In this document: piece after piece, positions 6,741 through 13,786 of the stretch
Layout of the letters: every line of letters starts with the position of its first letter
Numbering within the stretch: the first letter of the stretch is position 1
Assembly: GCA_958372035.1 (NCBI GenBank)
Contig: CATXML010000015.1
Location: forward strand, 1-14,325
DNA: 14,325 nt
Direction of reading: 5' to 3'
Source: an uncultured Collinsella sp.
Lineage (GTDB): Bacteria; Actinomycetota; Coriobacteriia; Coriobacteriales; Coriobacteriaceae
Made by a program: the position numbers and the translations under genes
Notes under the pieces: generated by a model
The model's database searches: none
Told to the model about the DNA's origin: nothing
Seen by the model: the letters and a program-made list of their open reading frames with translations, nothing else

Positions 6741-9700
6741 CTACGCCGCGCGGCGTTTGGTGTAGACAAACCAGCCGCCGACGGCCCCGATACCGACGAT
6801 GCCCACGGCAACACCGGCGATGGCAAAGCCGTTCGAGCCCGCGTCCGCAGCCTTGTTAGCGGCGCCGGCGCTCAACGCGGCGGCCTTGCCGGACGTGCCC
6901 GACTTTTTGCCGCTCTTGTCTGTCTTGCCGGCGACGGAAGACTCCGTCGAATCCTTCTTGCCGGATTCGGCCTCGGCCTTGGAATCGCCAGCTGCCTTGG
7001 CGCCCTCGCTCGAGGAAGCACCGGCCATCTTGGCGGCCACAGGAGCCATTACGCCCGCAAAACCGGCGGTCCCGTTGCCGGCACCGCCGTCCGACCCGGC
7101 ACCCGGCGTCAGGACGCCCGGCGCCACCGTGGGCTTCTGCGGGTCCTTGCTGCTCGAGCCCTTGCCCGCCGTCACGGCCGTCTTCCAGGCAATCGTCTCT
7201 CCCGAGGAGACACGATACGTCGTGAGCGCGCGGAGCGCCTGCTCGGTCGCCATGGCGTTGGCCGCGCCGCCCTTGCTGTGCGCATAGCCGTTGCCGCCGT
7301 CCACGCGGTACAGGTCCAGCGCGCAGACCACGTTGGTCACGGCATTTGCAAACCCGTTAACGGGGTTGGCCGGGTCACGGTCGAGCGAAAGCAGCGCGAG
7401 GATCACCTGGGCATTGGCCTCGGCAGAACCGAAGTCACAGGTACCCGCATTCATCTTGCCCTTGAGGTAGGAGAGGCCGTTCTCGATGGCAGCATCGACC
7501 TTGGTGTCGCCCGCATAGGGCGCCACGGCCTGGATCGCCATGGCCGTCAGGTCCACGTCGCCCAGCCGCGTACCTTCCACAGCGTCGCCGCTACCGAGGA
7601 GCTCACAGACGGCGTCCACGAGGCTCGCGCGCGTCCAGGCGGAACCGGCGGGCGCATCCGAGCCGCTCGCATTGAGCGCCATCAGTGCGAAGATCTTCTC
7701 GTTGGCGCGCGTCATATCGGTGCGGCCGCAGATGAGCTCGACCAGGTTGACGCCGTCATAGTCGGTGATGTCCTCGCCGATGGCGGAGAGAGCAAGCGCC
7801 ACACGCTCGGTCTCAGTCAGAGCGCAGGTCGCACTCCCCCACTCGGCCTTGTGCTCGGCCAGCGAGGCGCGGTAGTTATCGAGCAGTTTGGAATCGATCT
7901 TGCGGCCCGCCTTGGCAAAGTCGTAGATCTCCCACTCGTCGCCATACTGGAAGGCGTCGGAGCTGCGGCGCGCGTCGATGAACGCAGCGGCAGCATCGAT
8001 GCCCGCCGAGGCGGACTCACTCGTGGCGGGGCTCGCGGCCACACCGGCCACGGTGATGGTAAGCGTCACGGGCTCGGCACCGACAGTCGTGTCCACCGGC
8101 GTACCCGTCGCGACCACCGTGCCGGCCGAAAGCGCCGTCACCATGTAGTCGCTCGAGGCCACGTACAGGCCGTCGTCGGGAGCGCCGTCGACGTGCTTCC
8201 AGGCGCCCTTCTCGTTGCGGTCGATGCTCACAATACCCGAGGCGTCCTTGTCGTCGAGCGTCTTGAACGTCCAGGTGAGGCCGGGCTCGGTCACGCTCCA
8301 ACCATCCGCGTCGTTCTTACCGGTAAAGGTCAGGTCGAGCTTTTGCGCCGAGCCGGCCTTGAGGTAGAGGCTGCCCGTACCGGCCGTCACGCTCGTAAGC
8401 GGATTTTGGTAGGCATAGGTCACGTCGCACGACGCGCTGATGGCCTTGCCCTCGGCGTCCGTGTCGGGCAGCGTCGCGGTAAACGTGGTGGCGCCGGCCT
8501 TGTACGCCGTGTAGCCAATCTCGCCCGCGGTGGTGTAGGCTGCCACGGCAGGGTCGCTGCTCGTCACGGTAAAGTTGTCGCGGTTGGTGGCGTTGTCGGG
8601 CGTCACCACCGGGCGCGCGTGATCGGTCAAAAACGCGCCGCGCTCGGAGAGTGGGCTGCGGCCCTGCAGGTAGACGGTGGCGCCGTCCTCGTTATAGCCC
8701 ATCGAGATGGACGTGGCGGCCACGGCTTCTGACGTCAGCGTCACGCTCTTGGAGCCGGCGCCCGCAGATGCGGCGTCGCGCGGGGTAACGGTGATCGTGG
8801 CACTGCCGGCATGCTTGAAGTAAAAGCAGGCCGAGTAGTCGTTGCTGTAGATGGTCGTAGGATCGCTCAAGGCAAAGTGGAAGCGGCTGAACGAGACGGG
8901 CACGTACTCGCCCTTATCGGCGTCGACGTAATGCACGCGAATCTCGAGGTTGCGCACCTCGGAGCCCTGGACGGTAGCCGCACCATCGGTCACGTTGCTC
9001 ACGGTGCCGTCGGAGGCACGATACCACAGCTCAAAGTCGTCGAACTGTTTGGCCTTGGCCTTGATCTTGATGGTAGCCACGGTCTGCTCGGAGCCATCGG
9101 CCTTGTGCTCGGTGGCGGTCACCGTGCCGGTAGCGTTGTCGTAGACATAGAGCTCTCCCGTGGACTCGTTGATGCCGATGTTGCCGCGGTTGGCGTCATC
9201 GGTGCCCCAGGTGATGGTGCTCGTGGCCGGGACGCCCTTAAGTGCAAAGACGCCAAGTTTGCGGTAGGCGTCCACAGCATCAGGCGAAACCTCGAGCATA
9301 TGGCCGGCAACCGTCTGGCTGGTGCCGTCGTTGGCCGTGAAGCTCACGGTGTAGGCGTCGTCGGGCGTGGTGTCCTCGGGCGCCTGGTAGCTGTTGCCCG
9401 AGCCAAAGACCGGCGTGCCATTTTTATCGATACCCCAGCTGCTGCCGTTGGCGCCGCAGTTGGCGTTGATAAGATCGGCGAAGGCATCGGTGGCCATGTC
9501 AGCGGGGTCGACAGCATAGGAGTTGACGAGCGCCGAGGCGGGAGCGCCCATCTTGTTGGTGAGGAATGCGCCCCAGTAGGTGTTGACGAGCTGGCCCGCG
9601 CTATAGGTCGCGAACAGCGCGCCCGCCGTGCCCTTGGAGGTCGAAACGCAGTTGGACACGATGCCGCCGTCGAGCGTGCGCGCAAAGCCCGCTACGCCCT

Positions 9701-11294
9701 TGCCGGTCACGCTCGTGGAGCAGTTGAGCACGGCGCCCTGAACCTTGTTGCCCAGGGGGCCGAACGCCTTGCCGTCCGTCGCCCGCTTCAGCTCGCCGGC
9801 GAACGAGATGTTCTGCACCACGCCCGTGGAGGCAACGCCGTCCATGAGTGACTTCACGCCACCGCCGTTGGCGAAGGTGATGGTGTGGCCCTGGCCGTCG
9901 AGCGTGCCCGCGAGCATGCCCATGGGGGCAAAGAACCAGCTGTCATCGATGGTGATGTCGTTGTCGAGAACGTAGTAGGCGTCGGCGTCGGCGGGCTTGA
10001 ACTTGTTTTCGAGGTCGCTCTGCGAGCTCAGGTGCACTACGTTCTGTGGCTGAGCCACGGGCTCGGTGGGCTTGGGCTTCTCGAGCGCGGCAATGGCATC
10101 GGTGAGCGTCTTGGTTGCGGCGTTGACCTCGGCCTGCTTGGCGTCATCGTTGGCGTAGACGTCTTGAGCGCTCACAAGGGCCTCAGCGAGCTTCGACCAG
10201 CTCTCGGCCGTGTAGTCGTTCTCGATCTTGGCGTTGGCATCGTCAATCGCAGCCTTGAGGGCATCCTTGTTCACGACGACCGCAGCGCCGCCCGAGATCA
10301 GCACAGGCAAACCGCCCTGCGCAGACCAGGTAAAGCCGGTGGCAGGGGCATCGGTGTTGAGCTTATCGACCGAGGCCTGGGTCTTGAGGTCGTCGACAGA
10401 GATTTTGCTGCCGAAGGAAGAATCGACCTTGTAGCCGCACGCCTGATCGCCCGCAGTGAATAGATTGTTGGCCACGGTGCCAGACTTATACCAGGCAACG
10501 AGGCCGTAGCCGCCAAAGGGCATGCCGCTGAGACTGCCGGCATAATACGAGTTGAGCACCGATCCGCCATCGAGCTTGCCTACGAGACCGGCAGCGTCAG
10601 CGAAAGTCAAATTGCCGTCAGAGGGGCTTGCCGTCGACCAGCACATTTGCACGGTGCCCGAGCATGTGGAGGCGATAGGACCGTCGGTGCCAGAAATCGT
10701 CATCGAACCCGACACGCCCAGATTCTGCACCGTGCCAGTCACGCTCTTCGCAAGTGCCTTGCCGTTAAGCACGATGCTGTGGCCCTGGCCATCGAGCGTG
10801 CCGGCCACGGTCTCGATCTGCTGGTCGGCGCCAAGACTGATATTCGCCGCGAGCTTCACGACAGCCCCGGCCTCGATGGTGGTGGGCAGCTCATCGGCAG
10901 AAGAGGCCGTCACCGTCTCGCCGGCCTTGGCGACGCGCGTGCCGCGTGCCTGCTGAACATCGGCGTCGTCATCGTCGACGTTCACTGCGGCGGCGTTCTG
11001 CCCGTCCGCACTCAGCATGGCGGCAAGCCCCTCATCGGCAGACGGAGCAACGTCGGATCTTGCCTCGTCCGCCGACGCCTCGGCGCCTTCAGCACCCGTC
11101 CGCTCGTCCGCAGTGAAACTCGACTCGTCGGCATTCTCGGCAGCATCCGCCTGCTGCGAGGCCTGGGCCTGCGCCTGCACAGCGACCTCTGCCACGCCCT
11201 CGGCAAATGCCGACGTACCCGGCATCGACCAGACGAGCAGCACCGAGAAAGCAGCGGCCCCCAGGCGCTTGAGCATAATGTTGTTTCGCGTCAC
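6741..11294 (-). CDS. Large anchored surface protein with transcobalamin-like alpha/alpha-toroid domain
   Basis: A 1517-residue secreted protein of no named family. Visible layout: signal peptide (about 1-31, hydrophobic LGAAAFSVLLVW then TSAFAE); acidic Ala-rich linker (32-125); beta-solenoid-like module (about 140-335) with GTLDGQGH and GLVGKLDGG turns; FIVAR-like helical spacer (about 343-406); second solenoid module (about 420-635), again GTLDGQGH; three or more Ig-like stretches (about 645-1085); an alpha/alpha-toroid (about 1095-1370) with DVDLTAMAIQAVAPY, ANAQVILALLSLDRDP and MATEQALRALTTY, the repeat style of prenyltransferase-like and transcobalamin/intrinsic-factor folds; Lys/Ser-rich wall spacer; transmembrane helix (about 1489-1511) ending YTKRRAA. 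No LPXTG is seen. GTG at 11294 is used because AAGGAG (11300-11305) lies 5 bases upstream; the open frame to 11447 runs into leader RNA. The cobalamin riboswitch upstream suggests a role in corrinoid capture (inference). Confidence 0.9.
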   Translation of the reverse strand: MTRNNIMLKRLGAAAFSVLLVWSMPGTSAFAEGVAEVAVQAQAQASQQADAAENADESSFTADERTGAEGAEASADEARSDVAPSADEGLAAMLSADGQNAAAVNVDDDDADVQQARGTRVAKAGETVTASSADELPTTIEAGAVVKLAANISLGADQQIETVAGTLDGQGHSIVLNGKALAKSVTGTVQNLGVSGSMTISGTDGPIASTCSGTVQMCWSTASPSDGNLTFADAAGLVGKLDGGSVLNSYYAGSLSGMPFGGYGLVAWYKSGTVANNLFTAGDQACGYKVDSSFGSKISVDDLKTQASVDKLNTDAPATGFTWSAQGGLPVLISGGAAVVVNKDALKAAIDDANAKIENDYTAESWSKLAEALVSAQDVYANDDAKQAEVNAATKTLTDAIAALEKPKPTEPVAQPQNVVHLSSQSDLENKFKPADADAYYVLDNDITIDDSWFFAPMGMLAGTLDGQGHTITFANGGGVKSLMDGVASTGVVQNISFAGELKRATDGKAFGPLGNKVQGAVLNCSTSVTGKGVAGFARTLDGGIVSNCVSTSKGTAGALFATYSAGQLVNTYWGAFLTNKMGAPASALVNSYAVDPADMATDAFADLINANCGANGSSWGIDKNGTPVFGSGNSYQAPEDTTPDDAYTVSFTANDGTSQTVAGHMLEVSPDAVDAYRKLGVFALKGVPATSTITWGTDDANRGNIGINESTGELYVYDNATGTVTATEHKADGSEQTVATIKIKAKAKQFDDFELWYRASDGTVSNVTDGAATVQGSEVRNLEIRVHYVDADKGEYVPVSFSRFHFALSDPTTIYSNDYSACFYFKHAGSATITVTPRDAASAGAGSKSVTLTSEAVAATSISMGYNEDGATVYLQGRSPLSERGAFLTDHARPVVTPDNATNRDNFTVTSSDPAVAAYTTAGEIGYTAYKAGATTFTATLPDTDAEGKAISASCDVTYAYQNPLTSVTAGTGSLYLKAGSAQKLDLTFTGKNDADGWSVTEPGLTWTFKTLDDKDASGIVSIDRNEKGAWKHVDGAPDDGLYVASSDYMVTALSAGTVVATGTPVDTTVGAEPVTLTITVAGVAASPATSESASAGIDAAAAFIDARRSSDAFQYGDEWEIYDFAKAGRKIDSKLLDNYRASLAEHKAEWGSATCALTETERVALALSAIGEDITDYDGVNLVELICGRTDMTRANEKIFALMALNASGSDAPAGSAWTRASLVDAVCELLGSGDAVEGTRLGDVDLTAMAIQAVAPYAGDTKVDAAIENGLSYLKGKMNAGTCDFGSAEANAQVILALLSLDRDPANPVNGFANAVTNVVCALDLYRVDGGNGYAHSKGGAANAMATEQALRALTTYRVSSGETIAWKTAVTAGKGSSSKDPQKPTVAPGVLTPGAGSDGGAGNGTAGFAGVMAPVAAKMAGASSSEGAKAAGDSKAEAESGKKDSTESSVAGKTDKSGKKSGTSGKAAALSAGAANKAADAGSNGFAIAGVAVGIVGIGAVGGWFVYTKRRAA

Positions 11295-11346
11295 CCGTTC
11301 TCCTTCTTTCGCGAACCTGCAATAGAGCCATGGCGAAGAAGGCGGG
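11294..11346 (-). promoter_or_regulatory. Hairpin sequestering the ribosome binding site of the surface gene
   Basis: In the message, CCCG-CCTTCTTCGC (plus-strand positions 11333-11346) can pair with GCGAAAGAAGG (11302-11312) and CGGG (11294-11297), with one bulged A and a 4-base bulge. The pairing covers most of the AAGGAG ribosome binding site and reaches the GTG start. This is a plausible translational expression platform for the cobalamin riboswitch upstream; how the aptamer would switch it is not visible. Confidence 0.55.
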
Positions 11347-11472
11347 ACAGGCGATACCCCGGCAGCACAAAGGCGCACGTCAGCCACCCTATCGGCAGCA
11401 AAACGCACGCTCAGCAGCACCCCTTGTAGACCGGAATCCAGCGGCAAACAGAGAGGCCCTCGGTTTCGAGAA

Positions 11473-11578
11473 GAGCGCGGGCAGGTAATCTGGCTCGCGG
11501 GCGCGCCCGCACACAGTAACCGCCTTGCTCGGGATTCTCACCCGATTCCCCTTTATGCGCTCGCGCGCACCCGTGCTC
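11473..11578 (-). ncRNA. Cobalamin (B12) riboswitch aptamer
   Basis: On the minus strand the leader contains the ordered conserved parts of a cobalamin aptamer: GGGGAAT then GGGTGAGAATCCCGAGC (within 11531-11551), GTTACTGTG (11512-11520, variant of the CCACTGT element), and the 3' box GAGCCAGATTACCTGCC (11480-11496). The closing P1 stem is formed by GAGCACGGG (11570-11578) and CCCGCGCTC (11473-11481) with one A-C mismatch. It lies about 180 bases before the surface gene's GTG on the same strand, and just downstream of a promoter. Known members of this class lower expression when adenosyl- or methylcobalamin binds. Confidence 0.92.
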
Positions 11579-11602
11579 CGGCTTCTATTTTTTAACGGAG
11601 GA

Positions 11603-11632
11603 AGTGTACGTTACCGCAGGTAAATCGGTCAA
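11603..11632 (-). promoter_or_regulatory. Promoter for the riboswitch/surface-protein transcript
   Basis: On the minus strand, TTGACC (11627-11632) and TACACT (11603-11608) are separated by 18 bases, 5/6 and 4/6 matches to the sigma-A consensus. Transcription would start near 11595, so the transcript begins just before the aptamer, as expected for a riboswitch leader of roughly 300 nt. Confidence 0.6.
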
Positions 11633-11653
11633 TGCACTACACAAAAACCGCCA

Positions 11654-11679
11654 TATCCGAGCCATATGGCTCCCGGATA
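11654..11679. promoter_or_regulatory. Long palindrome in the divergent promoter region
   Basis: TATCCG-AGCCAT-ATGGCT-CC-CGGATA is a 26-bp near-perfect dyad (interrupted by two C). It lies 22 bases upstream of the -35 box of the surface gene and about 125 bases upstream of the putative -10 of the divergent HAD gene. A regulator-binding site is the likeliest role; TTTTTG follows the dyad on the minus strand, but no minus-strand gene ends here, so it is not an obvious terminator. Confidence 0.4.
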
Positions 11680-11804
11680 ACCGCCTATAGACAACCTCTA
11701 TCGCCACCAGGCCGCTGACGAACCAAACCCGCCCACAAGATTGAGCGGCCCGAATGCCCCCGCGGGACTTTTGACCCGCCCATTCCCGGCTGGGCGGCAC
11801 GCGC

Positions 11805-11810
11805 TATTAT
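11805..11810 (+). promoter_or_regulatory. Candidate -10 box for the HAD phosphatase gene
   Basis: TATTAT lies 40 bases before the ATG at 11851. A TTGACC at 11771-11776 is too far (28 bases) for a standard promoter, and between them is a 7-bp hairpin CCGCCCA/TGGGCGG (11776-11782, 11791-11797). An extended or activator-dependent promoter is possible. Confidence 0.35.
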
Positions 11811-11850
11811 GGTTGCCGTTTGCGTGAGCTATATAGATGGGAGCGTACCT

Positions 11851-12516
11851 ATGACAGCTTTTTCCACCGTGATCTTTGACCTTGACGGCACCATCCTCAA
11901 CACGCTCGAGGACCTGGCGGCCGCCGGCAACCACACCTGCGAGATGCACGGCTGGCCCACGTTTGCCGTGGACGAGTATCGCTACAAGGTGGGAAACGGC
12001 ATGCTCAAGCTGGTTGAACGCTTTATGCCCGCCGAGTACGCGGGCGACGGCCGTATGTTTGAGCAGACGCTTGCCGAGTTTAGGGCCTATTATGGCGAGC
12101 ACAAGGAGGACCGCACCTCACCCTACGCCGGCACGATTGAGATGCTCGACCGTCTGCGCGCAGAGGGCGTTCAGCTTGCCGTGCTCACCAACAAGGACTA
12201 TATTTCGGCAGCCCCGCTTATCGAGAAATACTTTGGCCCCGATCGCTTTGCGCAGGTACAGGGCCGTGTCGATGCGTTTCCGCCTAAGCCCGAAGCGCCC
12301 GTCACGCTGCATGTAATGAAGGAGCTGGGCGCCAACCCGGCGACCACGCTCTATGTGGGCGATTCGAATGTCGATGTTCTGACCGGTCACAACGCCGGCC
12401 TTAAGAGCGCGGGCGTCAGCTGGGGCTTCCGCGGCCGTGCAGAGCTGGAGGCCGCCGGCGCTGACTACGTGGTGGACACCCAGGACGAACTCGCCGAGCT
12501 GATCTTGGGCGAGTAG
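11851..12516 (+). CDS. HAD-family phosphatase, phosphoglycolate-phosphatase-like
   Basis: A 221-residue cytoplasmic haloacid-dehalogenase-type hydrolase. Motif I is FDLDGTILNT with nucleophile D10 and acid/base D12; motif II is VLTNK (T113); motif III is K146 in FPPKPEAP; motif IV is VGDSNVDV (D171, D175). The small helical cap lies between motifs I and II (about 17-90), as in the Gph/PGPase subgroup. Substrate cannot be read from sequence: phosphoglycolate is the family default, but other sugar phosphates or pyrophosphate are possible. ATG at 11851 is preferred over the in-frame ATG at 11809 because GGGAG (11839-11843) precedes it and the fold begins there; the upstream ATG overlaps the candidate -10 box. 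It is a single-gene unit, divergent from the surface gene. Confidence 0.92.
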   Translation: MTAFSTVIFDLDGTILNTLEDLAAAGNHTCEMHGWPTFAVDEYRYKVGNGMLKLVERFMPAEYAGDGRMFEQTLAEFRAYYGEHKEDRTSPYAGTIEMLDRLRAEGVQLAVLTNKDYISAAPLIEKYFGPDRFAQVQGRVDAFPPKPEAPVTLHVMKELGANPATTLYVGDSNVDVLTGHNAGLKSAGVSWGFRGRAELEAAGADYVVDTQDELAELILGE

Positions 12517-12557
12517 CGAGCGGCACTGCTTAACGTAGCTGCGACAATTCTTCCGCG

Positions 12558-12696
12558 CGGAAAGCGCGTCCCGTTTTGGAGCTCCGGAATGGGATGCGCT
12601 TTCCGTTTGAGGCGCGTCGGGAAAACGCCATCCCGTTTTGGAGCAATATTCCGGGTCGCACTTTCCGCAACCCACCCCATCCGGAAACCGCGACCC
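12558..12696. repeat. Palindromic intergenic repeat array
   Basis: Two 37-base direct copies (12569-12605 and 12631-12667, period 62) share TCCCGTTTTGGAGC at the left and GC-CTTTCCG at the right, with divergent middles. The first is embedded in a 15-bp inverted repeat (12558-12572 with 12591-12605, one G-T pair); the second forms a dyad with 12682-12696 (13 of 15 pairs). No ORF with coding character is here. The look is that of a REP- or MITE-like non-coding element; copy number in the genome is not known from this window. Confidence 0.6.
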
Positions 12697-12753
12697 AGAA
12701 TTCGACCAAAAACCGGGCCATATTTTCCCGAGCACTCGATGCAACGCCGGCGC

Positions 12754-12801
12754 AAGGAGTGTCCCCAACTGCCGGCAGAAAAGGAACGTCCCCAAGTGCC
12801 G
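12754..12801. repeat. Tandem 21-base repeat
   Basis: Two copies of a 21-base unit (AAGGA..GTCCCCAA.TGCCG) at 12754-12774 and 12781-12801, differing at about three positions, separated by GCAGAA. They lie in the gene-free stretch 12517-12993 between convergent genes. Confidence 0.6.
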
Positions 12802-12877
12802 CCTCAATGACTACCATGGCAACGCCGCAGGTAGAGGACGGGCAGCGAGCGGGCACCAGAGCGAACAAATTGGCATG

Positions 12878-12919
12878 AAAAGAGGACGGCATAGACCTTC
12901 TGGTCATGCCGTCCTCTTT
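12878..12919. terminator. Bidirectional terminator between the HAD gene and the lipoprotein gene
   Basis: Arms AAAGAGGACGGCAT..GACC and GGTCATGCCGTCCTCTTT form an 18-bp stem with one bulged A and a TTCT loop. TTT follows on the plus strand, TTTTC on the minus strand. It sits between convergent genes and can end both. Confidence 0.8.
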
Positions 12920-12960
12920 GAATGACAAGTTGTCGCTCTGGCGCCCGCGCAGCGTCGAGC

Positions 12961-12990
12961 AGTTACGGCGTTTGGTAAAACGCCGTAACT
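12961..12990. terminator. Hairpin directly after the lipoprotein stop codon
   Basis: A perfect 13-bp stem (AGTTACGGCGTTT / AAACGCCGTAACT) with a GGTA loop begins 3 bases past the minus-strand stop at 12994. There is no T-tract, so it may be a 3'-end stabiliser or attenuator in front of the stronger terminator at 12878-12919. Confidence 0.5.
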
Positions 12991-12993
12991 CCC

Positions 12994-13551
12994 CTAGCTC
13001 ATCATCGCATTCATCATCTCGTTGGTTGCGGAATCGTCGGCAGACCACTCGCCGTCGTCATTGCAGGAGTACTTGAAGGTGACCTTGGTGTCCTTGGTCT
13101 TAGCAGCCTTGGTCACATCGACCATAACCTGACCGGCCATCTTGTACAGCTCGTCATCGGAAGGCATCGAATCGAGCGCGGCGACCTTCTCCTGGTACTG
13201 GGTGGCAAAATCCTCAACGATCTGGTTCATGGACTTGCAGGTAATGGTGACCTCGGCAGTCGCGGTGCCCTTGTCCTCGTCGACCGTCACGTCGCCGATC
13301 TTGTAGTCAAAGCCCTCGAGATAGCTCTTGGCGTACTCCTTGGGATCGATGCCCAGCTGCTCGAACTCGTCACCCGAGGCCTCTTCCAGGCCGGCGAGGA
13401 AGTCGTCGCCACCGTTCTTGACCTCGTCAAACTGCGTCGTAAGATCATCGGTGATGAGCTCCTCAACCGAAGGGCCTCCGCAGCCGGAAAGCACAACTAC
13501 GCACGCGACCAGAACAGCCATCAGGGGCGCAAGCAGCAGCTTCTTCTTCAT
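12994..13551 (-). CDS. Secreted lipoprotein of unknown function
   Basis: A 185-residue predicted lipoprotein. The N-terminus MKKKLLLAPLMAVLVACVVVLSGCGG is a lipoprotein signal peptide with lipobox LSGC (C24 lipidated), so the mature protein sits on the outer face of the membrane. The rest is acidic and soluble: a helical first half (SVEELITDDLTTQFDEVKN onward), then beta-rich segments such as TATAEVTITCK and DTKVTFKYSC, reminiscent of DUF5105/DUF4878-type lipoproteins, though I cannot assign a family firmly. ATG at 13551 is chosen because GGAGGA lies just upstream and the signal peptide begins there; the frame opens 8 residues earlier. It is a single-gene unit between terminators. Confidence 0.88.
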   Translation of the reverse strand: MKKKLLLAPLMAVLVACVVVLSGCGGPSVEELITDDLTTQFDEVKNGGDDFLAGLEEASGDEFEQLGIDPKEYAKSYLEGFDYKIGDVTVDEDKGTATAEVTITCKSMNQIVEDFATQYQEKVAALDSMPSDDELYKMAGQVMVDVTKAAKTKDTKVTFKYSCNDDGEWSADDSATNEMMNAMMS

Positions 13552-13571
13552 GACATTCCTCCCAACAAGCG

Positions 13572-13595
13572 GCACCGCGCTTCCCGACGCGGTGC
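13572..13595 (-). other. Hairpin in the lipoprotein 5' UTR
   Basis: A perfect 8-bp stem (GCACCGCG / CGCGGTGC, 8-base loop) lies 20 bases before the lipoprotein start, between the candidate promoter and the ribosome binding site. It may stabilise the message; no T-tract. Confidence 0.4.
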
Positions 13596-13614
13596 ACGTC
13601 GTAACAATAAGGCC

Positions 13615-13644
13615 ATTCTAGCCGCTAACGAACACCCCCGGCAA
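13615..13644 (-). promoter_or_regulatory. Candidate promoter of the lipoprotein gene
   Basis: On the minus strand TTGCCG (13639-13644) and TAGAAT (13615-13620) are 18 bases apart, about 64 bases before the ATG. The -10 is a good match; the -35 matches 4 of 6. Confidence 0.5.
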
Positions 13645-13730
13645 AGCAAAGGCGCAGTCGGCTCGATTTAACGTCCGAACGGTTTACCGTTCCGCCCAAC
13701 GCGCAATAAAACGTTCCGCCGCATTGTAAT

Positions 13731-13761
13731 AAAAAAGGGCGGCCGGATAACCCGACCACCC
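13731..13761 (-). terminator. Rho-independent terminator of the PTS EIIA gene
   Basis: On the minus strand GGGTGGTCGG pairs with CCGGCCGCCC (two G-T pairs) around a short loop, followed by TTTTTTATT. It begins about 25 bases after the EIIA stop codon. Confidence 0.9.
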
Positions 13762-13786
13762 TTGCACACCCTTTGGATGCCGCAGC

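Noticed and set aside
6741..7000. Sortase LPXTG anchor at the C-terminus of the surface protein
   Set aside because: No LPXTG-like pentapeptide precedes the hydrophobic segment; a plain transmembrane anchor with KRR tail is what the sequence shows.
6693..8732. 679-codon open frame on the plus strand opposite the surface gene
   Set aside because: It is antisense to a long minus-strand gene with clear signal peptide, domains and anchor; its Arg/Gly/His-rich composition is the usual shadow of GC-rich coding DNA, and it runs through the intergenic terminator.
8811..9851. 346-codon plus-strand open frame
   Set aside because: Also a shadow of the surface gene; no ribosome binding site and no recognisable domain.
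11295..11447. Upstream extension of the surface protein to an ATG at 11447
   Set aside because: It would translate riboswitch leader RNA, places the signal peptide internally, and lacks a ribosome binding site, whereas GTG at 11294 has AAGGAG just upstream.
11771..11810. TTGACC and TATTAT as a promoter pair for the HAD gene
   Set aside because: Spacing is 28 bases, far outside the usual 16-18; only the -10 candidate was kept, at low confidence.
12558..12801. CRISPR array
   Set aside because: The repeats are only two copies each, imperfect, with no regular unique spacers and no cas genes nearby.
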